Notes under the pieces: generated by a model
Told to the model about the DNA's origin: nothing
The model's database searches: none
The model's input: the letters and a program-made list of their open reading frames with translations, nothing else
Part shown: one piece after another, positions 17,043 through 26,547 of the stretch
Numbering within the stretch: the stretch's first letter is position 1
Layout of the letters: each line of letters starts with the position of its first letter
Origin: an uncultured Rhodospirillales bacterium
Lineage (GTDB): Bacteria > Pseudomonadota > Alphaproteobacteria > CACIAM-22H2
Direction of reading: 5' to 3'
Assembly (NCBI GenBank): GCA_937926175.1
Contig: CALANV010000034.1
Coordinates: forward strand, 61,657-125,656
Length of the DNA: 64,000 bases
Position numbers and translations under genes: made by a program

Positions 17043-19094
17043 TCACGCCCGGTGTTCGATCGGGCGCGTTGCAGCCTCGAGCCAGCGTGCCGTTTCCGCA
17101 TCAAGAAGCGGGGCAAGAGTACGATAGACGCGCGCATGGTAATCGTTGAGCCAGGCGAGTTCGGCCGGCGTGAGCAGCGCAGGCTCGACGAGAGCACGGT
17201 CAATCGGGGCGAGGGTCAATGTTTCGAATCCGAGCATGGGCCGCTCGCCGCCTTCGGGCGTTCCGACATCGCATACCGCGACAAGGTTCTCGATGCGGAT
17301 GCCATACGCGCCTTCCTTGTAGTAGCCGGGCTCGTTCGAGATGATCATTCCCGGCTGCAGCGCTACGGTGTTCGGCATCTTCGAAATGCGCTGCGGTCCC
17401 TCGTGCACCGAAAGATAGCTGCCCACGCCGTGCCCCGTACCATGATCGTAGTCGAGGCCCGCCTGCCACAGGGCCACGCGGGCGAGCGTGTCGAGCTGCG
17501 CCCCCGTCGTCCCCCTGGGAAAACGCGCCGTCGCGAGCGCGATGTGCCCTTTGAGCACGCGCGTGAAGCGATCGCGCTGTTCGGGCGACGGCGTGCCGAT
17601 CGCGACCGTCCGCGTGACATCGGTCGTCCCGTCAAGATACTGCGCACCAGAGTCGACGAGGTAGAGCATGTCCGGGGCGATACGCGCGTTGGTCGCCGCG
17701 GTCGCGCGATAGTGCACGATGGCCCCGTTCGCGCCGGCACCCGAAATCGTCGTGAAGCTTGTGTCGCGGAAATGCTCGCCCTGCCGGCGAAGATCCTGCA
17801 GATACGCCGCCGCATCGATCTCGGTCAGAACGCCCTTCGGCCCCTCGACCGAAAGCCAGGCAAGGAACCGGCTCATGGCGACGCCGTCACGTACATGCGC
17901 GACCCGGGCGTTCTCGAGTTCGACCGGGTTCTTGCACGATTTCGGTAACGTGCACGGATCCTGCCCACGAACCACTTCGGCGCCGCCGCGTTGCAGGCGC
18001 TCGGCGATCCACACCGACGCCGTCGCCTGATCGAGAAGGACGCGTGCTTTCGTCCCGGCGAGCTCGTCGAGCGCTTTGCCGAACGCGTCGGGGGCGGCGA
18101 CGCGCACCTCGTTTCCAAGGTGCTGGATCAGGCCAGGTACCAGCTTTCGCGGATCGATGAACAGATCGACGCCGCCGTCGGCGTGAAGGATCGCGAAGGA
18201 TAAAGGCAGCGGCGTATGCGGTACGTCGGCGCCGCGTATGTTGAGAAGCCAGGCGATCGAGTCGGGCGCGGTAAGAACCGCGGCGGTAAAGTTTTCGGCC
18301 CTGAGCTTGCCGGCAATCTCGCTGCGTTTGTCGGCGGACGAGCGGCCTGAGAAGCGGATTTCGTGCGGACGAACCGGCGCCAGCGGTGCCGGCGGCTGGT
18401 TGGTCCAGACCAGATCCACCGGATTGGACTCGACCGGGACAAGCTCGGCACCTGCCCGACTTGCCGCAGCCCTGAGCTTTTCGATCCCATCCGGCGTGTG
18501 CAGCCACGGATCGAAGCCGATCCGTGCACCACCCGGGACGTTCGTCCGCAACCATTCGTGCGGCGGCGTCTCGATCAGATGCTGAGGGTCGAACAGGGTA
18601 GTATCGACCTGCTGACGAACTTGCAGCGTATAGCGGCCGTCGACGAAGATCGCCGCACGGTCTGCCAGAATGATTGCCACGCCGGCCGAGCCGGTGAAGC
18701 CGGTAAGCCAAGCCAGCCGTTCAGCCCGCGTCGGCACATACTCGCCTTGGTGCTCGTCACCGCGCGGCAGGATGAACCCCGAAAGTCCCATGCGAGCGAG
18801 CTGCGCCCGAAAATCCGCCAACCGCCGGGGGTCCCACGGAGCCTCCAGGCCGTCATCGTAAGCTGCCGCCATCTCGGCCTTGAGCGCCCGAAGCTGCGAT
18901 CTCAATTCAGGGTCCGGATCCGCCGTCACCAGATCGAGCCACGCATCCGGATCGAGCCCCGGCGGGGCGGCCAGCACGCCGGCCAACAGCGCCCGTACGC
19001 CGGCTGCGTCGTAGCGGGCTCCCGCACGGTGCAGCAGACGGTTCAGCGTCTCGTCCCCGGCATAATTCCGGGCAAAGGTGGTGGACGGCATCAT
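17043..19094 (-). CDS. pepP: Xaa-Pro aminopeptidase (M24B family)
   Basis: Cytoplasmic metallopeptidase that removes an N-terminal residue in front of proline. The 683-residue protein has an extra N-terminal segment of about 85 residues, two creatinase-like domains (from PWDPRRLADFRAQLARM) and a C-terminal pita-bread catalytic domain. The dimetal ligands are visible: Asp in VDSGAQYLDGTTDVTRT (around residues 479-490), His in GTGHGVGSYLSVHEGP, Glu in NEPGYY and Glu in RIENLVAV. It is closest to the long XPNPEP1-type enzymes. The gene symbol is approximate. Confidence 0.9.
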   Translation of the reverse strand: MMPSTTFARNYAGDETLNRLLHRAGARYDAAGVRALLAGVLAAPPGLDPDAWLDLVTADPDPELRSQLRALKAEMAAAYDDGLEAPWDPRRLADFRAQLARMGLSGFILPRGDEHQGEYVPTRAERLAWLTGFTGSAGVAIILADRAAIFVDGRYTLQVRQQVDTTLFDPQHLIETPPHEWLRTNVPGGARIGFDPWLHTPDGIEKLRAAASRAGAELVPVESNPVDLVWTNQPPAPLAPVRPHEIRFSGRSSADKRSEIAGKLRAENFTAAVLTAPDSIAWLLNIRGADVPHTPLPLSFAILHADGGVDLFIDPRKLVPGLIQHLGNEVRVAAPDAFGKALDELAGTKARVLLDQATASVWIAERLQRGGAEVVRGQDPCTLPKSCKNPVELENARVAHVRDGVAMSRFLAWLSVEGPKGVLTEIDAAAYLQDLRRQGEHFRDTSFTTISGAGANGAIVHYRATAATNARIAPDMLYLVDSGAQYLDGTTDVTRTVAIGTPSPEQRDRFTRVLKGHIALATARFPRGTTGAQLDTLARVALWQAGLDYDHGTGHGVGSYLSVHEGPQRISKMPNTVALQPGMIISNEPGYYKEGAYGIRIENLVAVCDVGTPEGGERPMLGFETLTLAPIDRALVEPALLTPAELAWLNDYHARVYRTLAPLLDAETARWLEAATRPIEHRA

Positions 19095-19203
19095 TTCCTA
19101 CCCTTTCTGCACTGCACCAAATCGGCTCTCCGACATCGCCCTGGCTTCGCCGCGAGCTCTTTCTAAATGGTTTATCTGACTTATAAAAGTGCCATGCGAT
19201 TTT

Positions 19204-19241
19204 TGCATTGCTGCAACGCAATATGCCCTGCTGCAACGCAA
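19204..19241 (+). repeat. Tandem 13-bp direct repeats upstream of the DUF1127 gene
   Basis: TGCTGCAACGCAA occurs at 19209-19221 and again at 19229-19241, a 20-bp period (about two helical turns). The first copy is also part of an imperfect inverted repeat, TTGCATTG-CTG-CAACGCAA (19204-19222 region, one mismatch). It lies about 100 bp before the DUF1127 start and is most simply read as a binding site for a dimeric regulator. Similarity to PhaR-type TTGC/GCAA sites is a guess. Confidence 0.45.
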
Positions 19242-19340
19242 CCAGCGATACCCTATCTTGCAGATATCAATACGGGCTGACGCGGCCCGACGATGCGGGG
19301 GCGACCAAGAACGCCCCGCCAATGGTTCAGGAGACTGATT

Positions 19341-19727
19341 ATGTGGGCAAGTAACGATCGGGAAAACCGGTGGAAGGAAGTCAGCTTCAAGCTTCAGCCG
19401 GTGGACACTGTGGAAATCTACCAAGCGGCACGGCGCATGCAGGCCGAGGAGTTTGCCAAGCTGGTCCGCAAGCTCGGCCGTGGTATCGCTAAGCTGCTGA
19501 ACGCGGTTCTCATGCCCTACCGGGTCTGGCGCGAGTACCAAGAGACGTATCGCGAGCTTTCCGCTCTTGACGATCGGATGCTGGCGGATATCGGCATCAC
19601 CCGTGCCGACATCCCGCGCGTCGCGGCCGGTCTGTGGGTCCCCGAGAATCGCGCCGCGCAAGTCGTGCAGCAGTGCCCGGTGCCGCAGCGCAGCGCCAAC
19701 GTCAATCGGCCGCAGGTCGCGGCCTGA
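19341..19727 (+). CDS. DUF1127 domain protein
   Basis: A 128-residue protein whose centre carries the DUF1127 signature: YRELSALDDRMLADIGITRA (this short arginine-rich domain is widespread in Alphaproteobacteria). The N-terminal half has a helical basic region (QAARRMQAEEFAKLVRKLG). Small DUF1127 proteins have been linked in other species to RNA or phosphate-related regulation, but no role is implied here. The ATG at 19341 is chosen because CAGGAG lies at 19328-19333. Tandem repeats upstream suggest it is regulated. Confidence 0.85.
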   Translation: MWASNDRENRWKEVSFKLQPVDTVEIYQAARRMQAEEFAKLVRKLGRGIAKLLNAVLMPYRVWREYQETYRELSALDDRMLADIGITRADIPRVAAGLWVPENRAAQVVQQCPVPQRSANVNRPQVAA

Positions 19728-19768
19728 CGGCTCAGTGTACCGCATCAACAGACAGCGGCCGGGGACGC

Positions 19769-20689
19769 TTAGCGCGAAGCGGCCGCCGTCTGATGCCGGC
19801 CTCGTTTCGGTCTTCTGAGGACGAGCGTGTGCCATCCGTCGAGCGCCAGACGTCCGACGAAGACGAGTCCTCGGGCGCGATAGGCGGCTCGTACCTCGTT
19901 TTCCTGACTCCCCAGAAGTCCTGAGAGCACCACGATACCGCCTGGCCGTGCAGCGCGGCTGATGTCCCCGGCGAGCCGGCGGAGCGGGTTGGCGAGAATA
20001 TTCGCGACGACCGCATCATAGCCGCGGCGTCGGCGAATCCGGCTCAAGCCGTTACTGCAGTGCACGCGGACCGCGCGCGCCACCCTGTTTCGCTGAACGT
20101 TCTCGCGCGCGATCCTGACCGAGTCAGGATCGATGTCGGTGGCGACGATGCCGGCCGGACGCACCGCCGGCCATGTCTTGGCCATCGCGATCGCGAGTAT
20201 GCCCGATCCGCATCCCACGTCGAGCGCACGACCGATCCGACGGCGCTTGGCCTCCGTATCGAGGGCGAGCAGACAGCCGCGCGTCGTCGCGTGCTCGCCG
20301 GAGCCGAAGGCCATGCCCGCATCAAGCGTAATCGCCCGGGCACCGGCCGGAATCTGCCCCTGGTAGTGCGATCCGTAGACGAAGAACCGGCCAACGCGCA
20401 GCGGCGGAAAGGCACGGCGGTTCTCCGCAACCCAGTCGATGTCCGGCATCCGCTCGATCACAGGGGACGGTGCCGTGCGGCCGATCGATGCAGCGGCGGC
20501 GGCAAGGCGTGCAACCACCGCCCCGCGATCGGGTTCCGCCGTCAAGAGAGCCTCGATCCGCCACGGTCCGCCCGGCGCCGTCTCGAATGCCGACAGCGAC
20601 GCCGCAACCTCCTCGAGCGCGGCCGCATAGGCCGCCTGGCTGACGGCATCGGCGACAAGCGTAACGCGCCAAAGATCAACGGTGTTCAT
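19769..20689 (-). CDS. prmA: PrmA, ribosomal protein L11 methyltransferase
   Basis: SAM-dependent enzyme that trimethylates ribosomal protein L11. The 306-residue protein has an N-terminal L11-recognition domain, the segment MAFGSGEHATTRGCLLAL, SAM motif I ALDVGCGSGILAIAMAK and the PrmA post-motif VVANILANPL. Length fits the family. It starts 7 bp after the stop of the upstream uvrD-like gene and is probably cotranscribed with it. Confidence 0.94.
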   Translation of the reverse strand: MNTVDLWRVTLVADAVSQAAYAAALEEVAASLSAFETAPGGPWRIEALLTAEPDRGAVVARLAAAAASIGRTAPSPVIERMPDIDWVAENRRAFPPLRVGRFFVYGSHYQGQIPAGARAITLDAGMAFGSGEHATTRGCLLALDTEAKRRRIGRALDVGCGSGILAIAMAKTWPAVRPAGIVATDIDPDSVRIARENVQRNRVARAVRVHCSNGLSRIRRRRGYDAVVANILANPLRRLAGDISRAARPGGIVVLSGLLGSQENEVRAAYRARGLVFVGRLALDGWHTLVLRRPKRGRHQTAAASR

Positions 20690-20696
20690 GTCGCAC

Positions 20697-22931
20697 TCAG
20701 GCCGGCTCGACGAAGGAGTCCATCACGCGCTTGCGCCCGGCATGCTCGAACTCGATGTCGAGTTTGCCCGCCTCGACGGCGATGACCCTGCCGTAACCGA
20801 ATTTCTGATGAAACACGCGCGAGCCCTTCTCGAACGGCTTTGACGGTGACTGCCGCGGCGGCACAAGTTCGGCGCGCCCTTCGATGATCGGCCCCTTGAA
20901 GCGGTCTGTCGCACCGCGCCCGAAACCCAGCCCCCCGGCACTGACGCCGCCGAAACCATGCGCCGTCGCCCCCCACAGCCCCTGATCGCTGATCGTCTCG
21001 ATGTGTTCAGCGGGAAGCTCGGCGATGAACCGGGACGGCACGCTCGACTGCCACATATTGTGAATTCGCCGGTTTGCGGCAAACGACACGAACGCGCGCG
21101 TCCGGGCGCGCGTGAGGCCGACATGCGCCAGGCGCCGCTCCTCTTCCAGCGCCTGTTCGCCGTTCTCTTCGAGCGCGCGGGGATGCGGGAACAGGCCCTC
21201 CTCCCACCCAGGCAGGAACACCGTGTCGAACTCGAGCCCCTTGGCGCTGTGGAGCGTCATAAGATTGACCATCTCCCCCGGCGGTCCTTCGGCATTCTCC
21301 ATGACCAGGCTGACGTGTTCGAGAAAGCCCTGCAGCGTCTCGAATTCCTCGATCGCCGTGATCAGTTCCTTGAGGTTTTCGAGACGGCCGGGTGCTTCGG
21401 CCGACTTGTCGGCCTGCCACATGGCCGTGTAGCCGGATTCGTCAAGGATCAGCTGCGCGAGCTCGGCATGATGCATCGTCTCGAGCTGCGCCGACCAGCG
21501 GGCGAAATCGTCGAGCAGGCGCCGCAGCGCGTTGCGCGCCTGTGGCTTAAGGTCGTCGGTCTCGACAAGGGCCCGAGCCGACGCCACGAGCGACTGCTTC
21601 CGCGACCGCGCCAGCCGGTGAATGGCCTGGATCGTCGCCTCGCCGAGACCGCGCCGTGGCACGTTCACGATGCGCTCGAACGCAAGATCGTCGTCCGGCT
21701 GCACCACCACGCGCAAATAGGCGATCGCATCGCGGATCTCCTGCCGCTCGTAGAAGCGGGGACCGCCGACGACGCGATAGGGAATGCCCAGGGTGATGAA
21801 GCGCTCTTCGAACTCGCGCGTCTGGAAGCCGGCGCGCACGAGCACGGCCATTCCGCCGAGCCGCTCGCCCTTGCGATGAAGCGCCTCGATTTCCTCACCG
21901 ACCCAGCGCGCCTCTTCCTCGCCGTCCCAGACGCCGCGAACGACAACCTTCTCGCCGCCGGGTTCGGCGGTCCACAGGGTCTTGCCGAGCCGTCCCTTGT
22001 TGCGCGCGATGAGCGCAGCCGCCGCCCCCAGGATATGGCGTGTGGAGCGATAGTTCTGCTCCAGCCGGACGACCCGTGCACCGGGAAAATCGCGCTCGAA
22101 TCGCAGAATGTTGCCGACCTCGGCGCCACGCCAGCTGTAGATCGACTGGTCGTCGTCGCCGACGCAGCAGATGTTGCGATGGCGCTGTGCCAGCAGCCGT
22201 AACCAAAGGTACTGCGCGACGTTCGTGTCCTGGTACTCATCGACCAAGATGTACCGGAACCGGCTCTGCCATTCCTCGAGAACGTCCGGACGGGTCGTGA
22301 AGATCGTCAAACCGTGCAGGAGCAGGTCGCCGAAATCGGCGGCATTCAACGTCTTCAATCGGTCCTGATATTCCCGGTACAGCTCGATCATGCGGCCGGC
22401 GGCGAGCTCGCCGGCCGCATCCGCGGGAACGCGATCGGGGGTCAACCCACGGTCCTTCCAGCGCTCGATCACCGACAGGACGACGCGCGCCGGCCATTTC
22501 TTGTCGTCGATATTGGCGGCGGACAGGACCTGCTTGACCAACCGGATCTGGTCGTCCGTGTCGAGGATCGTGAAATTGGGCTTCAACCCGACGAGTTCGG
22601 CATGGCGGCGCAGCATGCGTGCGGCAAGGGCGTGGAACGTTCCAAGCCACAACCCTTCGACCGCCCCGCCGATCATCCCGCCCACGCGGTCGCGCATCTC
22701 GCGCGCCGCCTTGTTCGTGAACGTGACGGCGAGAATCTGCGAGGGATACGCGCGGCGCGTCACTAGGATATGCGCAAGACGGGTCGTGAGCACCCGGGTC
22801 TTGCCGGTCCCGGCGCCGGCAAGAACGAGCAGCGGCCCCTCGGTGGTTTCAACCGCCTCGCGCTGAGGCGGATTGAGCGTATCGAGATAGCTGGGCGTAA
22901 GCGCCCGTGCCGATTCGGAAGCGGATGACAT
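20697..22931 (-). CDS. uvrD: UvrD/PcrA-type DNA helicase
   Basis: Superfamily 1A 3'-5' DNA helicase of mismatch/excision repair or replication. The 744-residue protein shows the Q motif LNPPQREAVE, Walker A AGAGTGKT (about 38-45), Walker B DEYQDTN, the GDDDQSIYSWRGA motif, the motif VNLMTLHSAKGLEF and a C-terminal Tudor-like end (GSRVFHQKFGYGRVIAVE). The frame is open 126 codons further upstream, but the ATG at 22931 (MSSASESAR) gives the family length and the upstream part is unrelated. PrmA follows by 7 bp. Confidence 0.94.
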   Translation of the reverse strand: MSSASESARALTPSYLDTLNPPQREAVETTEGPLLVLAGAGTGKTRVLTTRLAHILVTRRAYPSQILAVTFTNKAAREMRDRVGGMIGGAVEGLWLGTFHALAARMLRRHAELVGLKPNFTILDTDDQIRLVKQVLSAANIDDKKWPARVVLSVIERWKDRGLTPDRVPADAAGELAAGRMIELYREYQDRLKTLNAADFGDLLLHGLTIFTTRPDVLEEWQSRFRYILVDEYQDTNVAQYLWLRLLAQRHRNICCVGDDDQSIYSWRGAEVGNILRFERDFPGARVVRLEQNYRSTRHILGAAAALIARNKGRLGKTLWTAEPGGEKVVVRGVWDGEEEARWVGEEIEALHRKGERLGGMAVLVRAGFQTREFEERFITLGIPYRVVGGPRFYERQEIRDAIAYLRVVVQPDDDLAFERIVNVPRRGLGEATIQAIHRLARSRKQSLVASARALVETDDLKPQARNALRRLLDDFARWSAQLETMHHAELAQLILDESGYTAMWQADKSAEAPGRLENLKELITAIEEFETLQGFLEHVSLVMENAEGPPGEMVNLMTLHSAKGLEFDTVFLPGWEEGLFPHPRALEENGEQALEEERRLAHVGLTRARTRAFVSFAANRRIHNMWQSSVPSRFIAELPAEHIETISDQGLWGATAHGFGGVSAGGLGFGRGATDRFKGPIIEGRAELVPPRQSPSKPFEKGSRVFHQKFGYGRVIAVEAGKLDIEFEHAGRKRVMDSFVEPA

Positions 22932-23073
22932 GTGCTGGTTTATATAGTACCCCGTCGCGGGTTCACACTGGCCAGTCACGGCCATGCCGCCACCCCCGCC
23001 ACCGGTCTGCCCGGAAGGCCTGATTGTGCTATGTTTCCGGCGGGGGCGGATGCAAACCGGAACGGAGTTCCGC

Positions 23074-24084
23074 ATGAGACGGCATCGTGACGGCTTCGCC
23101 TGGCTCGGCCGCCGGCTGGTTGCGGCGGTCATCCTGCTCGCGGTCGTCGCGCCCGCACCGGTGGCGGCGCAATCGATCCAGGACATCCTTGCTGCCGTGG
23201 TCCGGATCAAGACGACCGTGGCCAGCGATGCTCGTACGGCCGACACGCTTGGTCGCGAGCGCGAAGGCAGCGGCATCGTCATCGACCAGGCAGGGCTGGT
23301 GGTCACCATCGGCTATCTGATGGTCGAGGCCGACGGTGCGGAGATCACGGGATCAGATGGCCGGACGGTGCCCGCCCAGATCATCGGCTACGATCACGAA
23401 AGCGGATTCGGTCTGCTGCGTGCCATGTCGCCGCTCAATGTCCGGCCGATCCCCCTCGGCCGATCGGCGGACACCGCCGCACATGATCCCGTGCTGATCG
23501 CGAGCTACGGCGGCTCGGACATGGCCGCGCCGGCCTTTGTCGTCGCCAAACGAACCTTTGCCGGGTCCTGGGAATATCTGCTGGACGATGCGATCTTCAC
23601 TGCCCCGCCCCATCCGGCCTGGAGCGGCGCGGCGCTGCTCGATCGCAATGGCAGTCTGATCGGCGTCGGCTCGCTGATCGTCGGCGACGCGACGGGCACC
23701 GGCGCCCACTTTCCGGGCAACATGTTCGTGCCCATCGATCACCTGAAGCCGATCCTGGGCGATCTCCTGGCTGCCGGGCGCCGCGCAGAACCCGGCAAGC
23801 CGTGGCTCGGGGTCAACACTGAAGAGGTTCGCGGGCGGCTGATCGTAACGCGGGTCGTGCCCGACAGTCCCGCCGAGCGCGCCGGAATCCGCGCCGGAGA
23901 CCTGATCGTCGGCGTCGCGGGTGAGGCGCCGCAGAACCTTGCCGACTTCTATCGCAAGGTCTGGCAGCTTGGGGATGCCGGTGTGACGGTTCCGCTCAAC
24001 CTGCTGCAGGGCGCGCAGCTACGCAACGTCGAAGTCAAATCCATGGACAGGCGCGACCATCTGCGCCTGAAGCGATCCTACTGA
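23074..24084 (+). CDS. Trypsin-fold PDZ protein lacking catalytic His (DegP-like pseudoprotease)
   Basis: A 336-residue secreted protein: signal peptide (LVAAVILLAVVAPAPVAAQS), a trypsin-like (S1C) domain, and one C-terminal PDZ domain (KPWLGVNTEEVRGRLIVTRV, then GIRAGDLIVGV). Where DegP/HtrA proteins have the catalytic His (TNxHV), this one reads VVTIGYLMVEADG, so the His is replaced. The Asp region reads YDHESGFGLL, and the Ser segment reads HPAWSGAALLD, with a Ser but without the usual GNSGG. It is therefore probably not an active protease and may bind misfolded or envelope peptides. GGAG lies 6 nt ahead of the chosen ATG. An ATG at 23050 is an alternative start. Confidence 0.8.
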   Translation: MRRHRDGFAWLGRRLVAAVILLAVVAPAPVAAQSIQDILAAVVRIKTTVASDARTADTLGREREGSGIVIDQAGLVVTIGYLMVEADGAEITGSDGRTVPAQIIGYDHESGFGLLRAMSPLNVRPIPLGRSADTAAHDPVLIASYGGSDMAAPAFVVAKRTFAGSWEYLLDDAIFTAPPHPAWSGAALLDRNGSLIGVGSLIVGDATGTGAHFPGNMFVPIDHLKPILGDLLAAGRRAEPGKPWLGVNTEEVRGRLIVTRVVPDSPAERAGIRAGDLIVGVAGEAPQNLADFYRKVWQLGDAGVTVPLNLLQGAQLRNVEVKSMDRRDHLRLKRSY

Positions 24085-24102
24085 TCCGCGTTACCGGTTG
24101 CG

Positions 24103-24606
24103 CTAGGCCGGACGGCCGCGCCCAAGTCCGACGCTGCGCCCCAGCTCCGCCGGGCGAGGGAGGCACGCATGCGCGGCAGCGACGTCGGACAGGCGCCGCT
24201 GGAGGTCGGCCGGAAACGGCGCCGAACGGCGTTGTCCAAGGTCGACATGTATGCTCAGACACTCGTAGGTTGCCGCCAGATAACCTTTCTCGGCATGGTA
24301 CATCCGGTGAAAGAAGTGAATCCGCTTCACATCGAAACCAACGAGCTGTGTCGTGACGCGTAGCGGATCACCCAGCCGGACTTCGCCCTGATACGTGATG
24401 TGGGTCTCGAGAGCCATCGACGAGCAGTTCGTCCGCTGCCGGTATGTCTCTCCCATCCCGAGCCATTCGAAGAACGCATCCGTGCCGTGGTCGAACACCA
24501 GGACATAGAATGCGACGTTCATGTGGTCGTTGTAGTCGATCCACTCCGGCCGGACGGTCTCGCGGTGCGCGTCGAACGGTGCCGGTATCGCCGACATCAT
24601 CGTCAT
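24103..24606 (-). CDS. Hot-dog fold acyl-CoA thioesterase
   Basis: A 167-residue 4HBT-type thioesterase; the segment RPEWIDYNDHMNVAFYVLVF with the Asp/His pair and FFEWLGMG is typical of this family. The sequence resembles betainyl-CoA thioesterases of carnitine degradation more than YbgC, but no carnitine genes are nearby, so the substrate is left open. The ATG at 24606 (MTMMSAIPAP) is one of three close candidates. It starts 10 bp after the SulP stop and is probably in its operon. Confidence 0.8.
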   Translation of the reverse strand: MTMMSAIPAPFDAHRETVRPEWIDYNDHMNVAFYVLVFDHGTDAFFEWLGMGETYRQRTNCSSMALETHITYQGEVRLGDPLRVTTQLVGFDVKRIHFFHRMYHAEKGYLAATYECLSIHVDLGQRRSAPFPADLQRRLSDVAAAHACLPRPAELGRSVGLGRGRPA

Positions 24607-24616
24607 GCGCACCGTC

Positions 24617-26356
24617 TCAGGTCGCTGCCGGGACCGGCGCCTTTGCTGCCGGGTCGATCCCGGCATCCATCTCGCGTGCCATCCGCAGCGCGGCCTCAAA
24701 GTCCGGCGCCAGCATGAACGAGTCGGGGCGGGGCCGCACCCCCATCTGGTCCAGGACGCGCTTGGGGACCGGCTGCAGGCCGGAGAGGATCACCCGGGTC
24801 CCCTGGGCCCGGCAGCGGGAAATGAACTCGCTCAATGCTGCAACGCCGCTCGCATCGATGACCGGCACGTTGCGCATGCGCAGGATGAACACCTTGGGCG
24901 GCTGACGGATCTGGTTCAGGACGTCGCCGAGGCGGGTGGCGGCGCCGAAGAAGAACGGCCCGTTCATCTGGAACACTTCGACATCCGGCGGGATCTGGCG
25001 CCGCATATCCTGCGTCGCCGGACGGGTGAAGTCGTCCTCGTCCTGCATGATCAGCTTGACGTCGTTCTGAACTTCCACGGCCTCGGCCATGCGATGCATG
25101 AACAGAACGGCCGCAAGCAGGACGCCGACCTGGATGGCGACGGTGAGGTCGACGAGCACGGTCAGCGCAAAGGTCAACAGCATGACGACGCGGTCCCCGA
25201 TGGGGGCCGACATCAGGTGGCGGAAGCGCTCGTGCTCGCTCATGTTCCAGGCGACGACGACCAGGACGGCGGCGAGGCTCGCCAGCGGGATGTAGACCGC
25301 AAGCGGCGCCAGCACGACCATGAACAGAAGCAGGAATACCGCGTGCATCATGCCGGCCACCGGCGAACGCGCGCCTGAGCGGATGTTCGTCGCGGTGCGC
25401 GCGATGGCCCCGGTCGCCGGGATGCCGCCCATGACCGCCGATGCGATGTTGGCCACCCCCTGCGCGACGAGCTCGCAGTTGGAACGGTGTTTGCGGCCGG
25501 TCATGCCGTCGGCGACGACGGCACACAGCAGCGACTCGATGGCCGACAGAAGCGCGATCGTGAATGCGCTCGGTACCAGCTCGACGATGCGGTCGATACC
25601 GAATTCCGGAAGCGACGGCGTGGGCAACGTGCTCGGGATGCCGCCGAAGCGCGACCCGATCGTCTCGATCGGAAGCCCGAGGACGGCAACGGCCGCCGAG
25701 CCGACGATGACGCCGATCAGAAAAGCCGGCAGCGACGGCTTGTAACGCCGGATGAGAAGTATGACCACCAGCGTTCCGGCCGCGACGGCGAACGCCGCCG
25801 GGTCGATACTGCCGATATTGGCGAATATCGCCGTCCATTTCGGGATGAAGTCGGCGGGAACGGTCTCCATGCTCAAGCCGAGGAGATCCTTCACCTGGCT
25901 CGAGAAGATGATCACCGCAATGCCGGCCGTGAAGCCGGTTACGACCGGGTGTGGAATATACTTGATGAACGTCCCGAGCCGCGCGAACCCGAACACCAGC
26001 AGCATCAGGCCGGCCATGATCGTCGCGATGACCAGACCGTCATAGCCGTGCTGTTCGATGACATTGAACACGACGACGACGAAGGCGCCGGTCGGGCCGC
26101 CGATCTGATATCGGCTGCCCCCCAGAAACGAAGTGAGAAAGCCGGCAACGATCGCCGTATAGAGACCGCGATCCGGTGTGGTTCCGGAAGCGATGGCAAG
26201 GGCCATCGCAAGCGGCAGTGCCACGATCGCGACAGTGAGGCCGGCGATGATGTCGGCGCGGAAATCATCCAGGGTGTAGCCCCGGCTGAGGACGGTAAAG
26301 AGTTTCGGGACAAACAGATGCCACTGCGGGCTGTCGGTCCGGGCAGGAAAGGACAT
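24617..26356 (-). CDS. SulP-family anion transporter with STAS domain
   Basis: A 579-residue SLC26/SulP transporter of the inner membrane. The membrane part starts with the family segment DIIAGLTVAIVALPLAMALA, includes GGSRYQIGGPTGAF and about 12-14 hydrophobic helices, and ends in a cytoplasmic STAS domain (VEVFQMNGPFFFGAA ... NVPVIDASGVAALSE). Members carry sulfate, bicarbonate or dicarboxylates; the substrate cannot be told from sequence. The ATG at 26356 is preferred over the longer frame because the upstream 52 residues lack any family similarity. Confidence 0.9.
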   Translation of the reverse strand: MSFPARTDSPQWHLFVPKLFTVLSRGYTLDDFRADIIAGLTVAIVALPLAMALAIASGTTPDRGLYTAIVAGFLTSFLGGSRYQIGGPTGAFVVVVFNVIEQHGYDGLVIATIMAGLMLLVFGFARLGTFIKYIPHPVVTGFTAGIAVIIFSSQVKDLLGLSMETVPADFIPKWTAIFANIGSIDPAAFAVAAGTLVVILLIRRYKPSLPAFLIGVIVGSAAVAVLGLPIETIGSRFGGIPSTLPTPSLPEFGIDRIVELVPSAFTIALLSAIESLLCAVVADGMTGRKHRSNCELVAQGVANIASAVMGGIPATGAIARTATNIRSGARSPVAGMMHAVFLLLFMVVLAPLAVYIPLASLAAVLVVVAWNMSEHERFRHLMSAPIGDRVVMLLTFALTVLVDLTVAIQVGVLLAAVLFMHRMAEAVEVQNDVKLIMQDEDDFTRPATQDMRRQIPPDVEVFQMNGPFFFGAATRLGDVLNQIRQPPKVFILRMRNVPVIDASGVAALSEFISRCRAQGTRVILSGLQPVPKRVLDQMGVRPRPDSFMLAPDFEAALRMAREMDAGIDPAAKAPVPAAT

Positions 26357-26547
26357 CGGATCCAGGGATCTAGCGGGGGGAGGAAACTGACGGCTAAAAC
26401 GATCGAATGTAAAACTTAATTCCGCGCGGTCATACGCGCAACGTATACACATCGCGGCAAAATCACGCATCCGGCCGACATGATTCCAGGCTACCGAAGT
26501 CAACGACTCCATCCACGTCGCGTCTACCCGCCTCGCGCTGCCCGGTT

